Of a stretch of 64,000 nt of DNA, positions 29,752 to 42,599 are shown piece by piece. The notes beneath the pieces were generated by a model, which was given only the letters and a program-made list of their open reading frames with translations, was not told where the DNA came from and ran no database searches. The translations under genes were made by a program, and so were the position numbers. Every line of letters starts with the position of its first letter. Positions within the stretch are counted from its first letter, which is position 1. The DNA is from Latrodectus hesperus (Eukaryota; Arthropoda; Arachnida; Araneae; Theridiidae): NCBI GenBank assembly GCA_037975125.1, contig CM075855.1, positions 82,087,085 through 82,151,084 on the forward strand, given 5' to 3'.

Positions 29752-31342
29752 TTATTTGTGTGTAATCTTAGCACAATCTATGCAGTATCCGGGAGATCTT
29801 TTGCAAACTTTGCACACATATATGGTATCTTTTCGTTTTCCATGCGAATAACAACTCTTACACTGCTTTCGCAGTACTTTTCCACTTTTTTTCTCTTCCC
29901 GCGTTTGTGGCACATGCTCCGATTCAGATGGATGACACACAGAAACACGATGAACTATGTTTCAATAAGCATTTTATCATATTTATCATTTTATCAACAT
30001 CGGATAAACGATAGTCATAAAGTGATATGTTTCCATTGGAATACTTGTTGTAGATAAAGTGGGAATTGGCCATCATTATTTGCAAAATATTCACGAAAAG
30101 TTTCGTTGGCCACCTAATCGTTTTTCTTTCACAAGGATAATAAGCCAGCATCTGGTCTTGCTTATCAATACCTGCCATAAATTTATTATACTGAATTACA
30201 GGTAGTGGTTTTGTTTTAACTTCACCTCTTTTGTTTGTTTTTTCCACCATATCATTTTTATATTCATTGGAAATATATGTGGTGTCTCTCTTATCCTTCC
30301 ACTTAGCAATCATCACACCATTAGTATATTTTGCTATAGCTTGCCCTTTCTTCATTTTTTTTTTTTACCTCTTTCAGAAGTGTCTTCCTGTTTTTTCTAA
30401 TTGTCCCAGTACAATGAGTTTTTCTCTAAGAAAGACATTTTGCTAGTTCATAGCTATTATAATAACTGTCCATAAATACGCTATGCTCCTACATCCAACA
30501 TTTCTCAAATAAATTCATTACGACTTTCTGTGCATGTCCTTTTCCACCAGAATCATCCAACATACTTGTATATACCATAAATTTGAGAATCATACCATCA
30601 GGGGTTGTGATCATGTACAGCTTTAGACCATATTTGTGACGTTTATTTGGTATATACTGTGAAAATATAAGTCGTCCACGCCATAATACCATCGACTCAT
30701 CTAAACTAATCTCTCGTCCTGGGAAATATATTTCAGATACTCATACGTTGAACAAATTTACCATACTTCTTATTTTATATAATCGATATATATATTTTAT
30801 TATCTGTCCATGGAATGCAATTTTAACATCATAGAAAATTTTCAATTGCAGCATGTCCTTTCCTAAAACTCAAAAATGCTTTTACAATATTCTTATTTAT
30901 TTCAAATTTTCATTGATTGTGTAAATGAGGGCTAGAAAATGCTTTGCTAGGAGTATATTTACAGGATTTGCAATAAACATGTAGCTTAGTTAAAAATCCA
31001 AATTCACTGGTTTTGTTCATCGATAATGAATGTTCATACCAGTATTCACACTTTAACCTTGCAAAAGAATTGGCTAAACATCATCAAATACTACTGTATA
31101 ACTAGCTTGATTTGAAGATTCAACTGCATGACTGAAAAGATCCAGTTTCTGTTTACTTTTTGGATTTTCCAAGCAGTTTGATAATTGGTCATTCTCATCA
31201 TTGCTGCAGATCTGAAATACGGCTGTAACAGACTCATCATTTCTCTGTTCATTAAATCTAGATTTAATCCTTTCAGCAGCAAGTTTTTTTTCTTTGAAGG
31301 CCTACTTTTAGGTGCATGCCACCGAGAACTAACTTTAGGCAT
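29752..31342 (-). pseudogene. piggyBac-family transposase, decayed
   Basis: Read on the minus strand. The N-terminal acidic/leader part starts MPKVSSRWHAPKS (31342). The central region is deleted or scrambled. Then come LDESMVLWRGRLIF (around 30690), YIPNKRHKYGLKLYM, FMDSYYNSYELAKCL (around 30450), MIAKWKDKRDTTYISN (around 30300), KPLPVIQYNKFMAGIDKQDQ and the C-terminal Cys-rich zinc-binding domain CKSC...CKVC...CIDC (29752..29860). The three catalytic Asp positions of the family (in DESM, MDSYYN and KWKDKR) are all still encoded. However, the pieces lie in different frames with stops between them, and the conserved region between the leader and DESM is mostly gone. A piggyBac transposase inserts at TTAA. 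Confidence 0.85.
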
Positions 31343-31770
31343 ATTTTGATATTCAAAAACAAAGATAACGAAAGCAACTTATGAAATACCGAAGAAAATA
31401 ACATCAACTAATCGAAATATTGTAATAAACATTAATACAAAGCCAGTTACAGTTAATTCAAATGTGTTGCCACTTAAATTAGAAAATTCAAAATTAATTT
31501 TTGAAATTAATAGTGAAAAAACACCTTATGCTGTATAAAATATAAATATGAACTACAAATTTGCTGTTTGTGTTAGTTTGTGTCAAGAAATGGGTGTGGT
31601 TTATCACGTCCACTTTGTTAAATATTCTTTGTTTTCGTTTGCAAAATCGCTTCTGATTATCGGATTTCCAAAATTTAACTTGCAAATGAAAAAGAACAAT
31701 TGGAACTTTTAATTTAAGCTAAAAATATTTTGAAGAATTGGAAGATTTTTGTCAATTTCAACGTCTCGTG
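31343..31770. other. Spacer, no gene seen
   Basis: Probably the 5' flank of the piggyBac element. A 63-codon minus-strand frame (31494..31685) is unsupported. Confidence 0.35.
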
Positions 31771-33705
31771 TCCCCATAACCCAAGCGCCACATCTTTAAA
31801 AATTACCATTGAATTCTCAGAAGTGACACCAATCTAAGTGTTTTGAGTGAATTTATGCGTTTTGAATTTGCAACTTTAATGATAAAAATATTTGATAATA
31901 ATTAATATTTTCATTACATTTAAGAGATTCGCGTTTTTCTGTATGTATAATCCCATCATTTACTCTAAATATCTTTGCGTTTTTAAGTTACCAGTTTAAA
32001 ATTAAATATATTTTATATTGATATTCAGTAAATATAAATAAATATAGTTGTTGTGGAACGTAATTAATAAAGAAGCGGTATCCCAGAATGCTGTCTCTCA
32101 TAATTTGTTAATTAAGAAAGTACAATTAGTTTTCTCGATTTGCATGTAAAGTCTCACGAGATGCAATAAAATACTTCTTTAAAATTATAACACCTCAAGA
32201 CTATCATGCGTATCTTGATGGACATAAGAACTTAAGGAAAACGTTCAGTGAACTGATGTAATATATTTAAAAATGTGTTAAGTGCATTCTAAAGTTTATA
32301 TATTCTGGTATTATTTTCACATTCCTAATATTCATTTTTAATTGAAAAAAAATATACCCATGTTATATGATAGCTAATGACAACACCATGCACTCTAATC
32401 CAAAATGAAGGAAAATTTCATTTTGTCTTAAGTAAAAGACTCGGGAAAATTATTGTATAGAATTTAGCAACAGATTTCCACGACGATGTGTAATCAAAAT
32501 TACTTTTAATTTAAAAGAAAAAGATTCGTTTTTAATATATTCAGATAAGGGTCATTTTGCTATCAATGAACCAGACAAAAAATATTGTTTAGTTTGTACA
32601 CAAATAAATAGAAAAAATACACTGAAAGAAATAATTCATTGAATAGAAAAAAATACACAGCAGAGATGATCCAATAAAATAGGGGCTTTATATTTTTACG
32701 TAACGCAACGTAACTTAAAACTTATGTGATTCAATGGGGTGTAGCTTGCATCTAAAATATATCCTCAGTGATCCAACAATTATTTACAATTTAAACTACC
32801 CGAGTAAGAAGAGATGCCCATATTTGAAACATCCTTATAATTTAGTTTATGGATAAATATTCACTCATAGGTATCCGGTTTAGCTTGCAGGGGTTGAGAC
32901 ACGACTTGAGACGAAAAAAGTTTCAATATCAACGTCACGAAGCTAGTTTCAGGAGGTTGACAATCAAATTCACAATATTTCAGCAGATATGGATGTAGTT
33001 TACCAGCAGAGAGAAATAAATTGTTCCGTTTCATTTTATATTTACACTATGGGAAATAACATAATCATCAGTTTTCAGTGAAAGTGATTGAACTCAAGCA
33101 AGGAAGTTTTTCGTTTGATTTCCCGTCCACAGAGTGCTAAAATATTTCGTTACTAACCCATGGAGTTTCACGCATTTTACGGATCCTACCGATTTATGTA
33201 TGAATATACCACTTCTGAAAAAAAGACGTGGTCTAGAAAGAGGTGTATTTGCAAGTAAAACATTAAAAGGCTTTGGTAAAAAGTGTCTCTGAAAATATTC
33301 GTGGTCAATAAATTTGAAAATTTGGAAATATTGGGTGAAGAATAGTTATAAAAAATAAAATTATACGAAACAAGAAAATGTAATAATTAGTCATAGAGAG
33401 CTAATATTTTTTTTCTCATCAAAGTCATTCAGATTGAGAATTTCGAATATCTCACGAATTATTGTTGTCTCCGATGTATGTAAGTGATATGTCTGAGAAA
33501 AAGGTATGGTTCATAATCTTATGAAGAATGGAGTACGTTCTGTTGCAGAAGGATCCATATTTTACAATACAAGTGTGATAAAACAAATATATCAAACTAT
33601 AACTTCATATATAATCCGTGATCACGTTCGCTTACACTTCCTAAAATAGAAACAGGTATCCTCATGGAAAAATATTTGCAATATATGCAAATAAGAAACC
33701 TCACT
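31770..33705 (+). repeat. 1.9 kb diverged direct repeat, copy A
   Basis: Matches copy B (34790..36710) in the same orientation over nearly its full length. Shared blocks include TTTAAAAATTRCCAT (31796; 34817), ATTGTATAGAATTTAGCAAC (32452; 35465), CGATTTATGTATGAATA (33190; 36306) and CACGTTCGCTTACACTTCC (33622; 36622). Differences and small indels are frequent, so the copies are old. No coding frame in this copy. Confidence 0.75.
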
Positions 33706-33893
33706 CTTAATTTCATGGAATGAACATGTCCAGAAATTAAAAAAAGTAACAAAATAAATAAATAAAATTTGACGAAAATACCAAGAGAATAGACACAATA
33801 TTTAATGTAATAATGGGAATAGAACATAAGAAATTCGCTTATTAAATATCAAAAAGAGAAATGGGAATTTTGCGTATTATTGGACTAATTACT

Positions 33894-34206
33894 GTTGTGT
33901 TGTTGTTACTAATGACACTTGGACTAGCCAAGCTCGCTATGCCTTGGCTACGCGAATTTAAGTACATTGGGAGCGTCTTTCGTTTTAATCAAATCACCAT
34001 TAAGGTGAAAGTACAGCTTTGCTCTACATACATGCCTTAGGTACCCGTTTATAGGATAAGCAACCATTCACACCTCATTCATACAAGGAAAGGACAAAGA
34101 CAGAATAGATAAAGAAAGAAAGTACATCCATGCCCGAATCGGGATTCAAACCCAGGACCTCCTTATCTACAGTCATGCATGCAGACCACTAGACAAGTTT
34201 GGCGGC
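33894..34206 (-). mobile_element. tRNA-derived SINE with AAC tail, copy 1
   Basis: Minus strand. The head starts at 34206 (GCCGCCAAACTTGTCTAGTG, box A-like) with box B GGGTTTGAATCCC. The body shares GGTACC...GGATAAGCAACC-type sequence with the copy at 60644..60919. It ends in an AACAACAACACAAC tail at about 33894..33908. Flanks GGACTAATTACT (33882..33893) and GGAATAGTTATT (34207..34218) look like a diverged target duplication. Older than the 60.6 kb copy. Confidence 0.7.
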
Positions 34207-34789
34207 GGAATAGTTATTATAATTATGCATCAATTAAGGAAGTTCGACTTACCTTTTTTTATTTGGTTGGTATTATTCATTTTTTCCTGGATGTTATTAT
34301 TTAGAACTGTTCAATCGTTTCACGACGGGTGCAAATTACTTTTTTTGTTAGAGTTTCCATCATAGATTTACACCAGCTTCAACGGTTATTTCCGCATTTA
34401 ATTTTAAATTTTTTATATTAATCTCGTCTTTGATTGCACTGTTCAAAAAAAAAAAATTATCAATTGATTGCACTAGATTCAACGGAATTGGAACATCTTT
34501 AAAAGTAATTTCAGGAATTTTCGCCACTATGGACGTTGGCTTCTTTGCTTTATGTTGGAGTTCATCAACTTAGGCTCTCGAAAAAAGTTTCCCGTTGTGA
34601 GATCACTTGCCGACATCGTGGGCCGCAATTTATGTTTGTCTTCGATAAAAGCGCTTATGGAAGTCAATTTAAGCAAAAAAATAATTACAACGTTGTAAAT
34701 AATTTGAAATATTTCTTTCTAAACAAAGAACTACGCACGAGAATAGTCTTACCCTTCCAAACCTGTTCTTCAAACTATCAGAAACTTTG

Positions 34790-36710
34790 TCCACGCCTTT
34801 AACCAAGTCCCACCTCTTTAAAAATTGCCATCAAATTCACATAAGAGACACCAATATGAGTTTTATGTGAATTTATGCATTTTGAATTTAAAACATTAGT
34901 GATGATATTATTTGATAATTAATATTTTTACTACTTTCAGATTCACGTTTTCCAAAATGTATAATCGCATCATTTACTTTATATATCCTTATGTCTCTAA
35001 GTTACCAGTTTTAAAATATGTGTTTTTTCTATTAATAATAACCTTAGCATTGACTTGTAGGAGTTTTCCAGGATTATTCCAGGAATATTAAAGTTAAAGG
35101 AGCTGCTTTCCGGAAGGTTGCTCCTAATAACTAATAATAGTAATTCGTGTTTGAAATTTTTCCATATGTGTGTAAATATTCTCGTGTACTGCGATATGAT
35201 ATTTCATTGCAATTTTATTATATCAAATACCCTGCGAATCCTAATAGTCATAAAAGAAAAATTTACTGGAAAAAATTCAATTTATAAAGGAAATACATTT
35301 AAAAAATGTGCCAAGTTTATTCTGATATAATTCTCAGATTTCTAATAGTTATTTTTAATTGAAAAAAAGTTATATACATATTACATAATAGTTAATGACA
35401 ACACTGCACTCTAATCCAAAAAGAAGGAAAATTTTATTTTATCTTAAGTAAGACTCAGGGAAATTATTGTATAGAATTTAGCAACAATTTGTCAACTGAT
35501 TTCCACTGCGGTATGTAATCAAAATTACTATTAATCTACGAGAAAATGAGTCGTTTTTAGTATATTCAGATAAAGAGAACTCAATATAAAGAGTCGTTAT
35601 TAATAATCGTGATTAGATTATGTCTCTTTCTTTTAAAGACTCTTTTTGTTTTAGTAATTAAAAATATATAATATCTTATGGGTTCATATTGAAATTTTTA
35701 AAAAAGGAAAAAAAAAAAAATCTAAAAGCTTCCCTAAAAGACGGAAAACAAATCTGAAGCATTATATATCCTCAGTGATTCAACAATTATCAAGAATTTA
35801 AACTACCCGAGTAAGAAGAGCTTGCCGACGTGAAAGTCCTACCCCATATTTTAAACATCATTTTAATATAGTTTATTGATAAATATTTACTCATAGATAT
35901 CCGGATCAACTTGCAGGGGTTCTAATTAAGAAATTGACACGCGACTTGAGCCAAAGAGATACACATAGTCTCAATATCAGTCACGCAGCTAGTTTCAGTA
36001 GGTTGACAAGTTTCTTTTATAATTCAGTGTTCAAATTTCACTTTTATCAGTAGACATGGCCGTAGTTTACCAGCAGACAGAAATAGAGGATGCCGTAGCA
36101 TTCAGTGAAACTGATTGTCTTCTGAACTATTCAGTAAAAGTCATCAGCTTTCAGTGAAACTGATTGAACTCTAGCAAAGTATATGTAAGTCCACTATTGT
36201 TGTCAGAATATATACATGGAAGTGTTTCGGTTGAATCCCCGTCCACATATTGCTAAAATGTTTCGTCACCAACCCATAGAGTTTCACGCATTTTACGGAT
36301 CCTGCCGATTTATGTATGAATAAACCACTTCGGAAAAAAAGGCGTGGTCTAGAAAGAGGTGTTTTTGCAAGTAAAACATAAAAAGGCTTTGGTAAAAAGT
36401 GTCTCTAAAAATAGGCGTGGCCAATAAAGTTTAAAATTTTGAAATATTGGGTAAAGAATAGTTACAAAAAAACAAAAATATAGGAAACAAAAAATGTAAA
36501 AATTTAACATAGAGAGCTAATATTTTTTTTCTCATAAAATTCATTCAGATTGTGAATTTCGAATATCTCAAGAATTATAAAACGAACATATCAAACTGTA
36601 ACTTCATATACAATCCGTGACCACGTTCGCTTACACTTCCTAGTAGAGGAACAGGTATCTTTATTGGAAAAGGTTTGCAACACATACAAATAGAAAACCT
36701 AACTAACTAC
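34790..36710 (+). repeat. 1.9 kb diverged direct repeat, copy B
   Basis: Second copy of the segment at 31770..33705, offset by about 3.0 kb. Its right end runs into an open frame (see 36660..37027) that copy A lacks; similarity to A stops close to 36700. Confidence 0.75.
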
Positions 36711-37027
36711 ATAGAATCAACAATAATAAAATTTCATTGTGAAAATGAAGGCTTAATTTTATTCACTTCCACTGACATAACTCCAGACAAAAATAACTTC
36801 ACACAAGATATAGAAGTCCTGCTTATTTTAAATTACGAAAATCAAAAACCTATCACTTTAACAATTAACATAAAAATTGGAACTGTAGAACAACAAACAG
36901 AAATAGAAATACCTTGAAAATTCGTATCAGTAATGCAAATTTAACATTACCAGCACCAGAATCTTTCACAAGAATGGAAAGAAACACTACAAATATCCTT
37001 GAAAATGTCACATCAAGAAGCAAGTGA
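36675..37027 (+). pseudogene. Unrecognised small coding remnant
   Basis: An 80-codon frame has balanced composition (QHIQIENLTNYIESTIIKFH ... LLILNYENQKPITLTINIKI) and no ATG at its start. It stays open upstream to about 36621 (PRSLTLPSRGTGIFIGKG). It stops at 36915..36917. A different frame then continues with a similarly protein-like reading, LKIRISNANLTLPAPESF, to a stop at 37025..37027. This suggests a coding segment of about 135 residues with one frameshift. I do not recognise the family; no motif allows a function to be named. It may be the coding part of the element that makes up the 1.9 kb repeats. Confidence 0.35.
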
Positions 37028-40000
37028 AAATTTAAACAATTTCTAAATATTTTTTTAAGGATTTGGAAATTCATATTGTGCAATATTAACAGTATATTTA
37101 TTTTTGAACTTTGTATAAATTAATAGGTTTTCAAGTCCAATACATAATGACTGTATACGTTTATCATGTTTTCCACTATTTAAAAAAATTGCGCAAAGTG
37201 GAATAAATTTTAGGTTTCTTTGATGTAGATTTTAAAGAAAATGTGGTAATGCAATTCAAAGATCATTTTGTTGAAAAGTACTTCATTAATTTCAAAGTTA
37301 CAGAGATTACGAAATTCAGTCAGTAGTATAGAAATCATAAGTGGCTTTCTACCGACCTCAAGAAACATGTTTCCATTCAAACATATTATACATTGAAAAT
37401 ATAGGTTACAAAACTTATAATGAGAGTACTTGTGTCAAAACCCGCCAGAAAAAAATGTGACTAAATATCACTAATTTGGTATAATTAAATCTATAAACCA
37501 AATATATGGTCGTTACTTTGATAAACTATTTTTGTTTCCTTAAATAAGTGTTCAGTTCTAATTTTTATTTCATGCTTTTATACCACAAAAGGATAAACAT
37601 TTAAAAACTACCTATTTCAGAACTGGATGTGGTTATTTTAACAGTTATATTTTAAGATATTCCATTTAAATAGCTTTTTCTTTGTTAAAATAATGATTTT
37701 AATGTTTAATGATTTTTAGAAAAGAAATTATACTAAGAATATATGTTTTATATTATTGCACTTATTTCAAAATTAATCAAATCAAGAATTAACTCTTTAT
37801 TTTAGATCTTATTAAATTTGCACTGATAAAAATATGAAATGATACTTTCGAATCAGTGCCAATTTAGAGAAATTTTCAACAACTTTCCGAGTCGACGGGA
37901 GTACAATAACGAGTATATCATATCTTTATAAAAATATAATAGAAATAAAAACAAAATGCAGTAATTTCTTCAAAATAATCTAAAATATAGATTAGTTTAA
38001 AAACTCTCAAAAGGCTGTTAATTTATAACCAAATAATCTAATTTATAATCTATATCAGAAATGTATTTGTATGAGTGGAAAAATTGCACACAGATTCCCT
38101 AAGCGTCCTTTAGCACCTCAACTAAACTCTATAAATTTTATTTTCATTTTCTGCTTAAAGTAACGAGTTCGATTCAAATGCTTACATTTTTTTCTGGGAG
38201 TTTAATATTACATAACTTCTCGATTTAAATTTCGCTTAAAATGCCTTACATATTTCCTTAATTTTTTTTAAAAAAAAAGCAGTTCTAAGGGTTTTTTATT
38301 TACTTCTTTACAGTTTTAAAATGAGTACCTTTCAATAAATGTGTTAATCTATCAAATATTTTCAACTTCCTAAATCTGACGTCATTCCTTGGATCAGATA
38401 TTCCGTTTCTATATTTTTTTGGAATTTTTTGATACAACTGCGTAAAACTTTCTTTTTTGAAACATACAATACATCTTTTCGATTTGTTTTATACCATTAT
38501 GTGCTGTTCGGAATCCTATATTTCTGCTTGTAATCACTAATTATGTGACTCAGAATTTTTTCTTTGAATATAAATTCAAGTGGCAAATATATAGTCTATA
38601 TATAAATTAATTTAAAGTTTTCATTTCCAATACGATGAATAAATCTCAAATTATCCAAACAAGTTTGTTTGGATAGTTTCAGGATTATCAATCAAACGGT
38701 TCAGATTCTTCTAACATAAGTTTTGAATTTCTTATAAATTAAATTTTTACCTTCACTTACATTTAAGTAGGCTTATGATCGTCAATTAAAGTCGAGAACA
38801 ATTTTTGTTTCGATTTTTCAAGAAGGCTTTAATTGGTAAAATAATTTTTTTTTAACTTGAAAGGAAATAATGACAACTTCCTGAATTAGTCGTTACTCTG
38901 ATAAACAGTTTAATAGTTTGAATCATTTAATTTTTTAAACGAAACTCTTCGAAATGTGATCGTTCATCTGAGAATAGAGTTTAAATTATTTTCATTATTT
39001 CTGCTTTTGATTTTTAACTTTTCTTCATTCTATGCTATCATTATTCTTTTTAACAATTCTCAAACAGATACCACACATTTAGTTTTAACTAACTAAAATA
39101 AATTTTTGTAATCACAACAACGTTTTTTCCGTATCTAGATTTTTTTATAATTTAAATCTTACTTAGCAACATCAGTTTTTTACTCCTGGAATAAAAAGAT
39201 AACTAAAATTTGCTTAACTTTCAATCCTGAGTAAGGAATCAAACGAAATATGACTCACTAGGGAATCCTGAAACAGAAATTAATGTAAACAAATATTCTG
39301 TTAAAATAAAAACATTTTGAAAATAATCCTTTACGATTTCAAATACATAAAATTTCATTGAAATGCACAGTATTTTGTTTTCCAAAGTGAAATTTTTAAA
39401 TAAAGATGTAAAACATGCATGGGTTTTTCTCTGAAATTTTCTTTAAAATATATAAAAATATATTGCAGTTACTTGCATTTTAAATTTATATATTATATTT
39501 TTGAAAAATGTAGATAATTATATAAGCATTCTTTTTCTCTTTTAATATTATTAGCTAAATTACTTTAATCTTTTCTCAACAAATTATTCTTTAATTTTGA
39601 TACTTTTTTAAAATATTACTCAAAAATAAAATTAAAGATTTAAAAAACCCAATGCTGTTTTGCTCTTAATATTGTTTTACAATTAATGCACACATATCTC
39701 TATGTTCGGATTTTTTTCATATCGATTGATTTATTATATTTGTTATAAAAGACAAATAATGATTACACACACTTTTTAAAAAAATGTATCCCATTTTTCT
39801 TTACAAAAATCGCACTTTATTTTGTCATCATTGCTTAATACTTTAAAGTTAAAATAGAAATAAATTAATATCAAATTATCTTTGTTGGTAAAATCAAGAT
39901 AATAAAAAATATAATACAAACAATCAAAGCTAACGATAGTTTTAAGTTTGTGAATTTTTGTGTATACCTAATTGCATTTATTATTTGTCTCAACTGACTG

Positions 40001-40040
40001 TCATTACTTGCTTCATTTCATCTAGATACAATAAAGAAAT
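37028..40040. other. 3 kb without a recognisable gene
   Basis: AT-rich, no open frame above 60 codons, no element ends noticed. Confidence 0.5.
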
Positions 40041-40774
40041 TGAGTAAGATGCTTTAAAAACATATATGTCTTGTGGTTTCCAATTCCTAAGATATATAGC
40101 GACAGCTTGATCAGATCCATGACACCGTGAACCCTAGCGAAGTCAAGCAGCAATAAAACTTGCGCTAACATCAGCCAGAGTGAGCCCCAAACAATCCAGG
40201 ATGTGATCGGGGAAAGTAGGCTTCAGATTGCATTTTGTATACAGTGAAAAGATTTTGCACCCAGAATCAAATATCATGCTTTTCAGATGGCCACTAATAA
40301 ATCTTGAGACAGCCGTTGATTTATGTCTACCGGGGTTTTTCAGCTGAACCAGGGATATGAGCCAGACTTACCTGTTTTTTTTTCTTCATAGAGAAAATTT
40401 CTTTATAAGATCGTGTGTAATCACTGTTGGGTAACTCAGAAAAACCTCTTTTAGCCAAGATATCCGCAGTTTTGTTGCCTTGGATGTTAACATGGGAGGG
40501 AATCCACTGAAAGTGAATATCGCTATCCTTGGCCAGGTTTTGAAGATTGGTGATAATCTGTATGCCCACAAAATCTCACACGCTGCTCCAGTGCTATAGG
40601 TATTCAATCGAGCTGTGACTATCAGTAAAGATCCAAATGTCCTTAGATCCAGTGCTGTGGAAGATGGTCTTTTAATCCTTCCTTTATATCGATTAATTGG
40701 CTTCTGAATACTGTCCGGGTTGCGTCTAGAATGACGGATAGAAGGAAAGACATCATTCCGAGTTTTTTCTTTTT

Positions 40775-40776
<2 letters not shown>
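40040..40776 (-). pseudogene. LINE ORF2 3' end: RNase H and C-terminal motif
   Basis: Minus strand. After the (TA)n at 40777 come RNase H pieces: ATRTVFRSQLIDIKEGL (40725..), an SSIEYL-type motif with stops, then TNLQNLAKDSDIHFQWIPSH (Asp and His residues of RNase H) and GNKTADILAKRG. After a frameshift near 40330 follow SRFISGHLKSM, FPDHILDCLGLTLADV and DFARVHGVMDLIKL, the cysteine/histidine tail and C-terminus also seen at 63708..64000. It is the 3' part of a Jockey-type LINE of the same family, with in-frame stops. Confidence 0.75.

Positions 40777-40857
<81 letters not shown>
40777..40857. repeat. (TA)n microsatellite
   Basis: 81 bp of uninterrupted TA, marking the 5' break of the minus-strand LINE fragment. 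The Tyr-Ile open frames across it are artefacts. Confidence 0.95.
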
Positions 40858-40859
<2 letters not shown>

Positions 40860-41450
40860 TATCGTTTCAATGGAATGGTCAAATTTCGCCAAATCTTAAA
40901 CCAACAAACTTTTCTAAAATTTCACTTATATTAACGCAAGACATTTTCCCTTCCGACTAATATTTTTCTTGAAGAGTTGCCGAATCATTGACAACCCTGG
41001 CTTGTAATACGCTATAAAGCAACAGAAGAAGAAGTAGTTACTGCTTTTTGTGTATCCATCCGAAAACTTTCGTTTCAAGAACAGAAACAAAACTTCAGCT
41101 GAGACAGTAACATTTTAAACAAACTCTGTTTCCATTCTACCAAGATTAGTTCTTTTTCTTGCAAAGCACAGAGACTTTCCAAGTTTCCTTTAATGAAATT
41201 ATTTAATTGCTTATTTAGTAACAACCATATAACTGTTATCACAATTCTGTGCGAGTTCACTTCGAAGCAGCATGTACATTCGATTCTTCTATCTCTAGCA
41301 CACTAGGAATATTTCAACATACATAAAAGGACTTCATTTGCGATTAAAAAATATATAAAATTTTAAATTAATGAAACTTTGAAATCCTATTATTAATAAA
41401 GAAATACAAGAGGATTTTAATTTCTGGAGATCACACCTAGGGAGCGTTGC
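40858..41450 (+). repeat. Dispersed repeat, copy 2
   Basis: Related to 24527..24980 and, in its last 70 bases, to 26930..26990 (AATAAAGAAATA ... TTTCTGGA). The order of blocks suggests a repeat of at least 0.6 kb. No coding capacity recognised. Confidence 0.6.
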
Positions 41451-42250
41451 ACTTTTGTTTCTTTCATTTCTTTCTTTTTCGTCTTTTACCAACGATCCTA
41501 TTGCTATTTATATTTGTTTGGGCATGATACAATAATTATAAATTTAAAATATGTTTCATTGAATAAAATTGAAGTTTCGATCAATTTAATTGTAAGTTTC
41601 TGGAAAATGTTATTTATCTTTAGAAATATTCATGCTTTCTCTGTGAGATCACCTAAGGTATAACCCTTGCCCACATACAGCATGCCATTGGAGCTAACGT
41701 AAGGTATTCACGTCACACATTTTCTAACTTTAACCGAAAAAATCTTGTTCCAAATGAATTGTCCCAAATCTTAAAGTTTGCTGCTATTCACATTAAATAT
41801 ATAATCAACCGTACCTTATTTCATGTATAAGTTTTATATAAGTTTGAAATTAACATTATATCGTAAATCAATTTTATCTTTACATTAATATTTTAACTAA
41901 ACAAATAAATCTCCATACTTAATTTCATTTTATTTCTTCTCTAAATTCCGAAAATAATCTGTATAATATAGCATTCAATAGTTAAACAATATTATGAATT
42001 CATTTATACTAAGTGCCTGCTTCAAATATTCGGAAAATAATTTATTAAAAAAATAGAGTTTAAACATATCAGTATCTCTTACTTGTTTCTTTCTTCCTCT
42101 ATGTCGTACTTAAAATCATGAAAAACCTTTAAATATATGATAAATGATTTGTTGCCACCCAAACATGTTGTATTCATTATTTCATTCTGCTTTTGGCTCT
42201 GTTTCCTATAATAACAAATTAAAAAATCCCTACACATATGAATTTGAATT
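41451..42250. other. Spacer, no gene seen
   Basis: AT-rich DNA, nothing recognised. Confidence 0.4.
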
Positions 42251-42254
42251 AGCA

Positions 42255-42430
42255 GATTTCATTTGCAATTCCAATATGTAGTCACTGTCTTATCAGATGT
42301 TACATCCTGACACGTGTATCGCCTTAGATATAGCATACAATATCATTGCTAGTCTGAGACACGTCCAAAAGCAACAGCTAACCAAGCATAGAACTTATAC
42401 GCATATTTATTCAAAATGCATAAGGAGTGA
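42255..42430 (+). repeat. Diverged dispersed repeat pair, copy 1
   Basis: Aligns with 52241..52420 (shared TTTGCAATTC, GTCTTATCAGRTGTTRCATC and TATTTATTCAAA blocks). The 99-codon frame at 42297..42596 overlaps it and is not conserved in the other copy, so it is not called as a gene. Confidence 0.5.
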
Positions 42431-42599
42431 ATCTCTAAATACGAATTCCATTTCTAAGTGCAATCTAATTATGCGAGAAGAAAGTGGGCGTCACAAAATC
42501 AACACTGCTCTACGACGCAAACAATTATTTCTACGAAAAATTGGAACAACTTACTTTCGAGCAAACAATGAGTTAATGAGGATTGCTGACGTGTAATTT

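Noticed and set aside
42297..42596. 99-codon plus-strand frame with basic residues
   Set aside because: Overlaps a dispersed repeat whose other copy (52241..52420) does not keep the frame; no domain.
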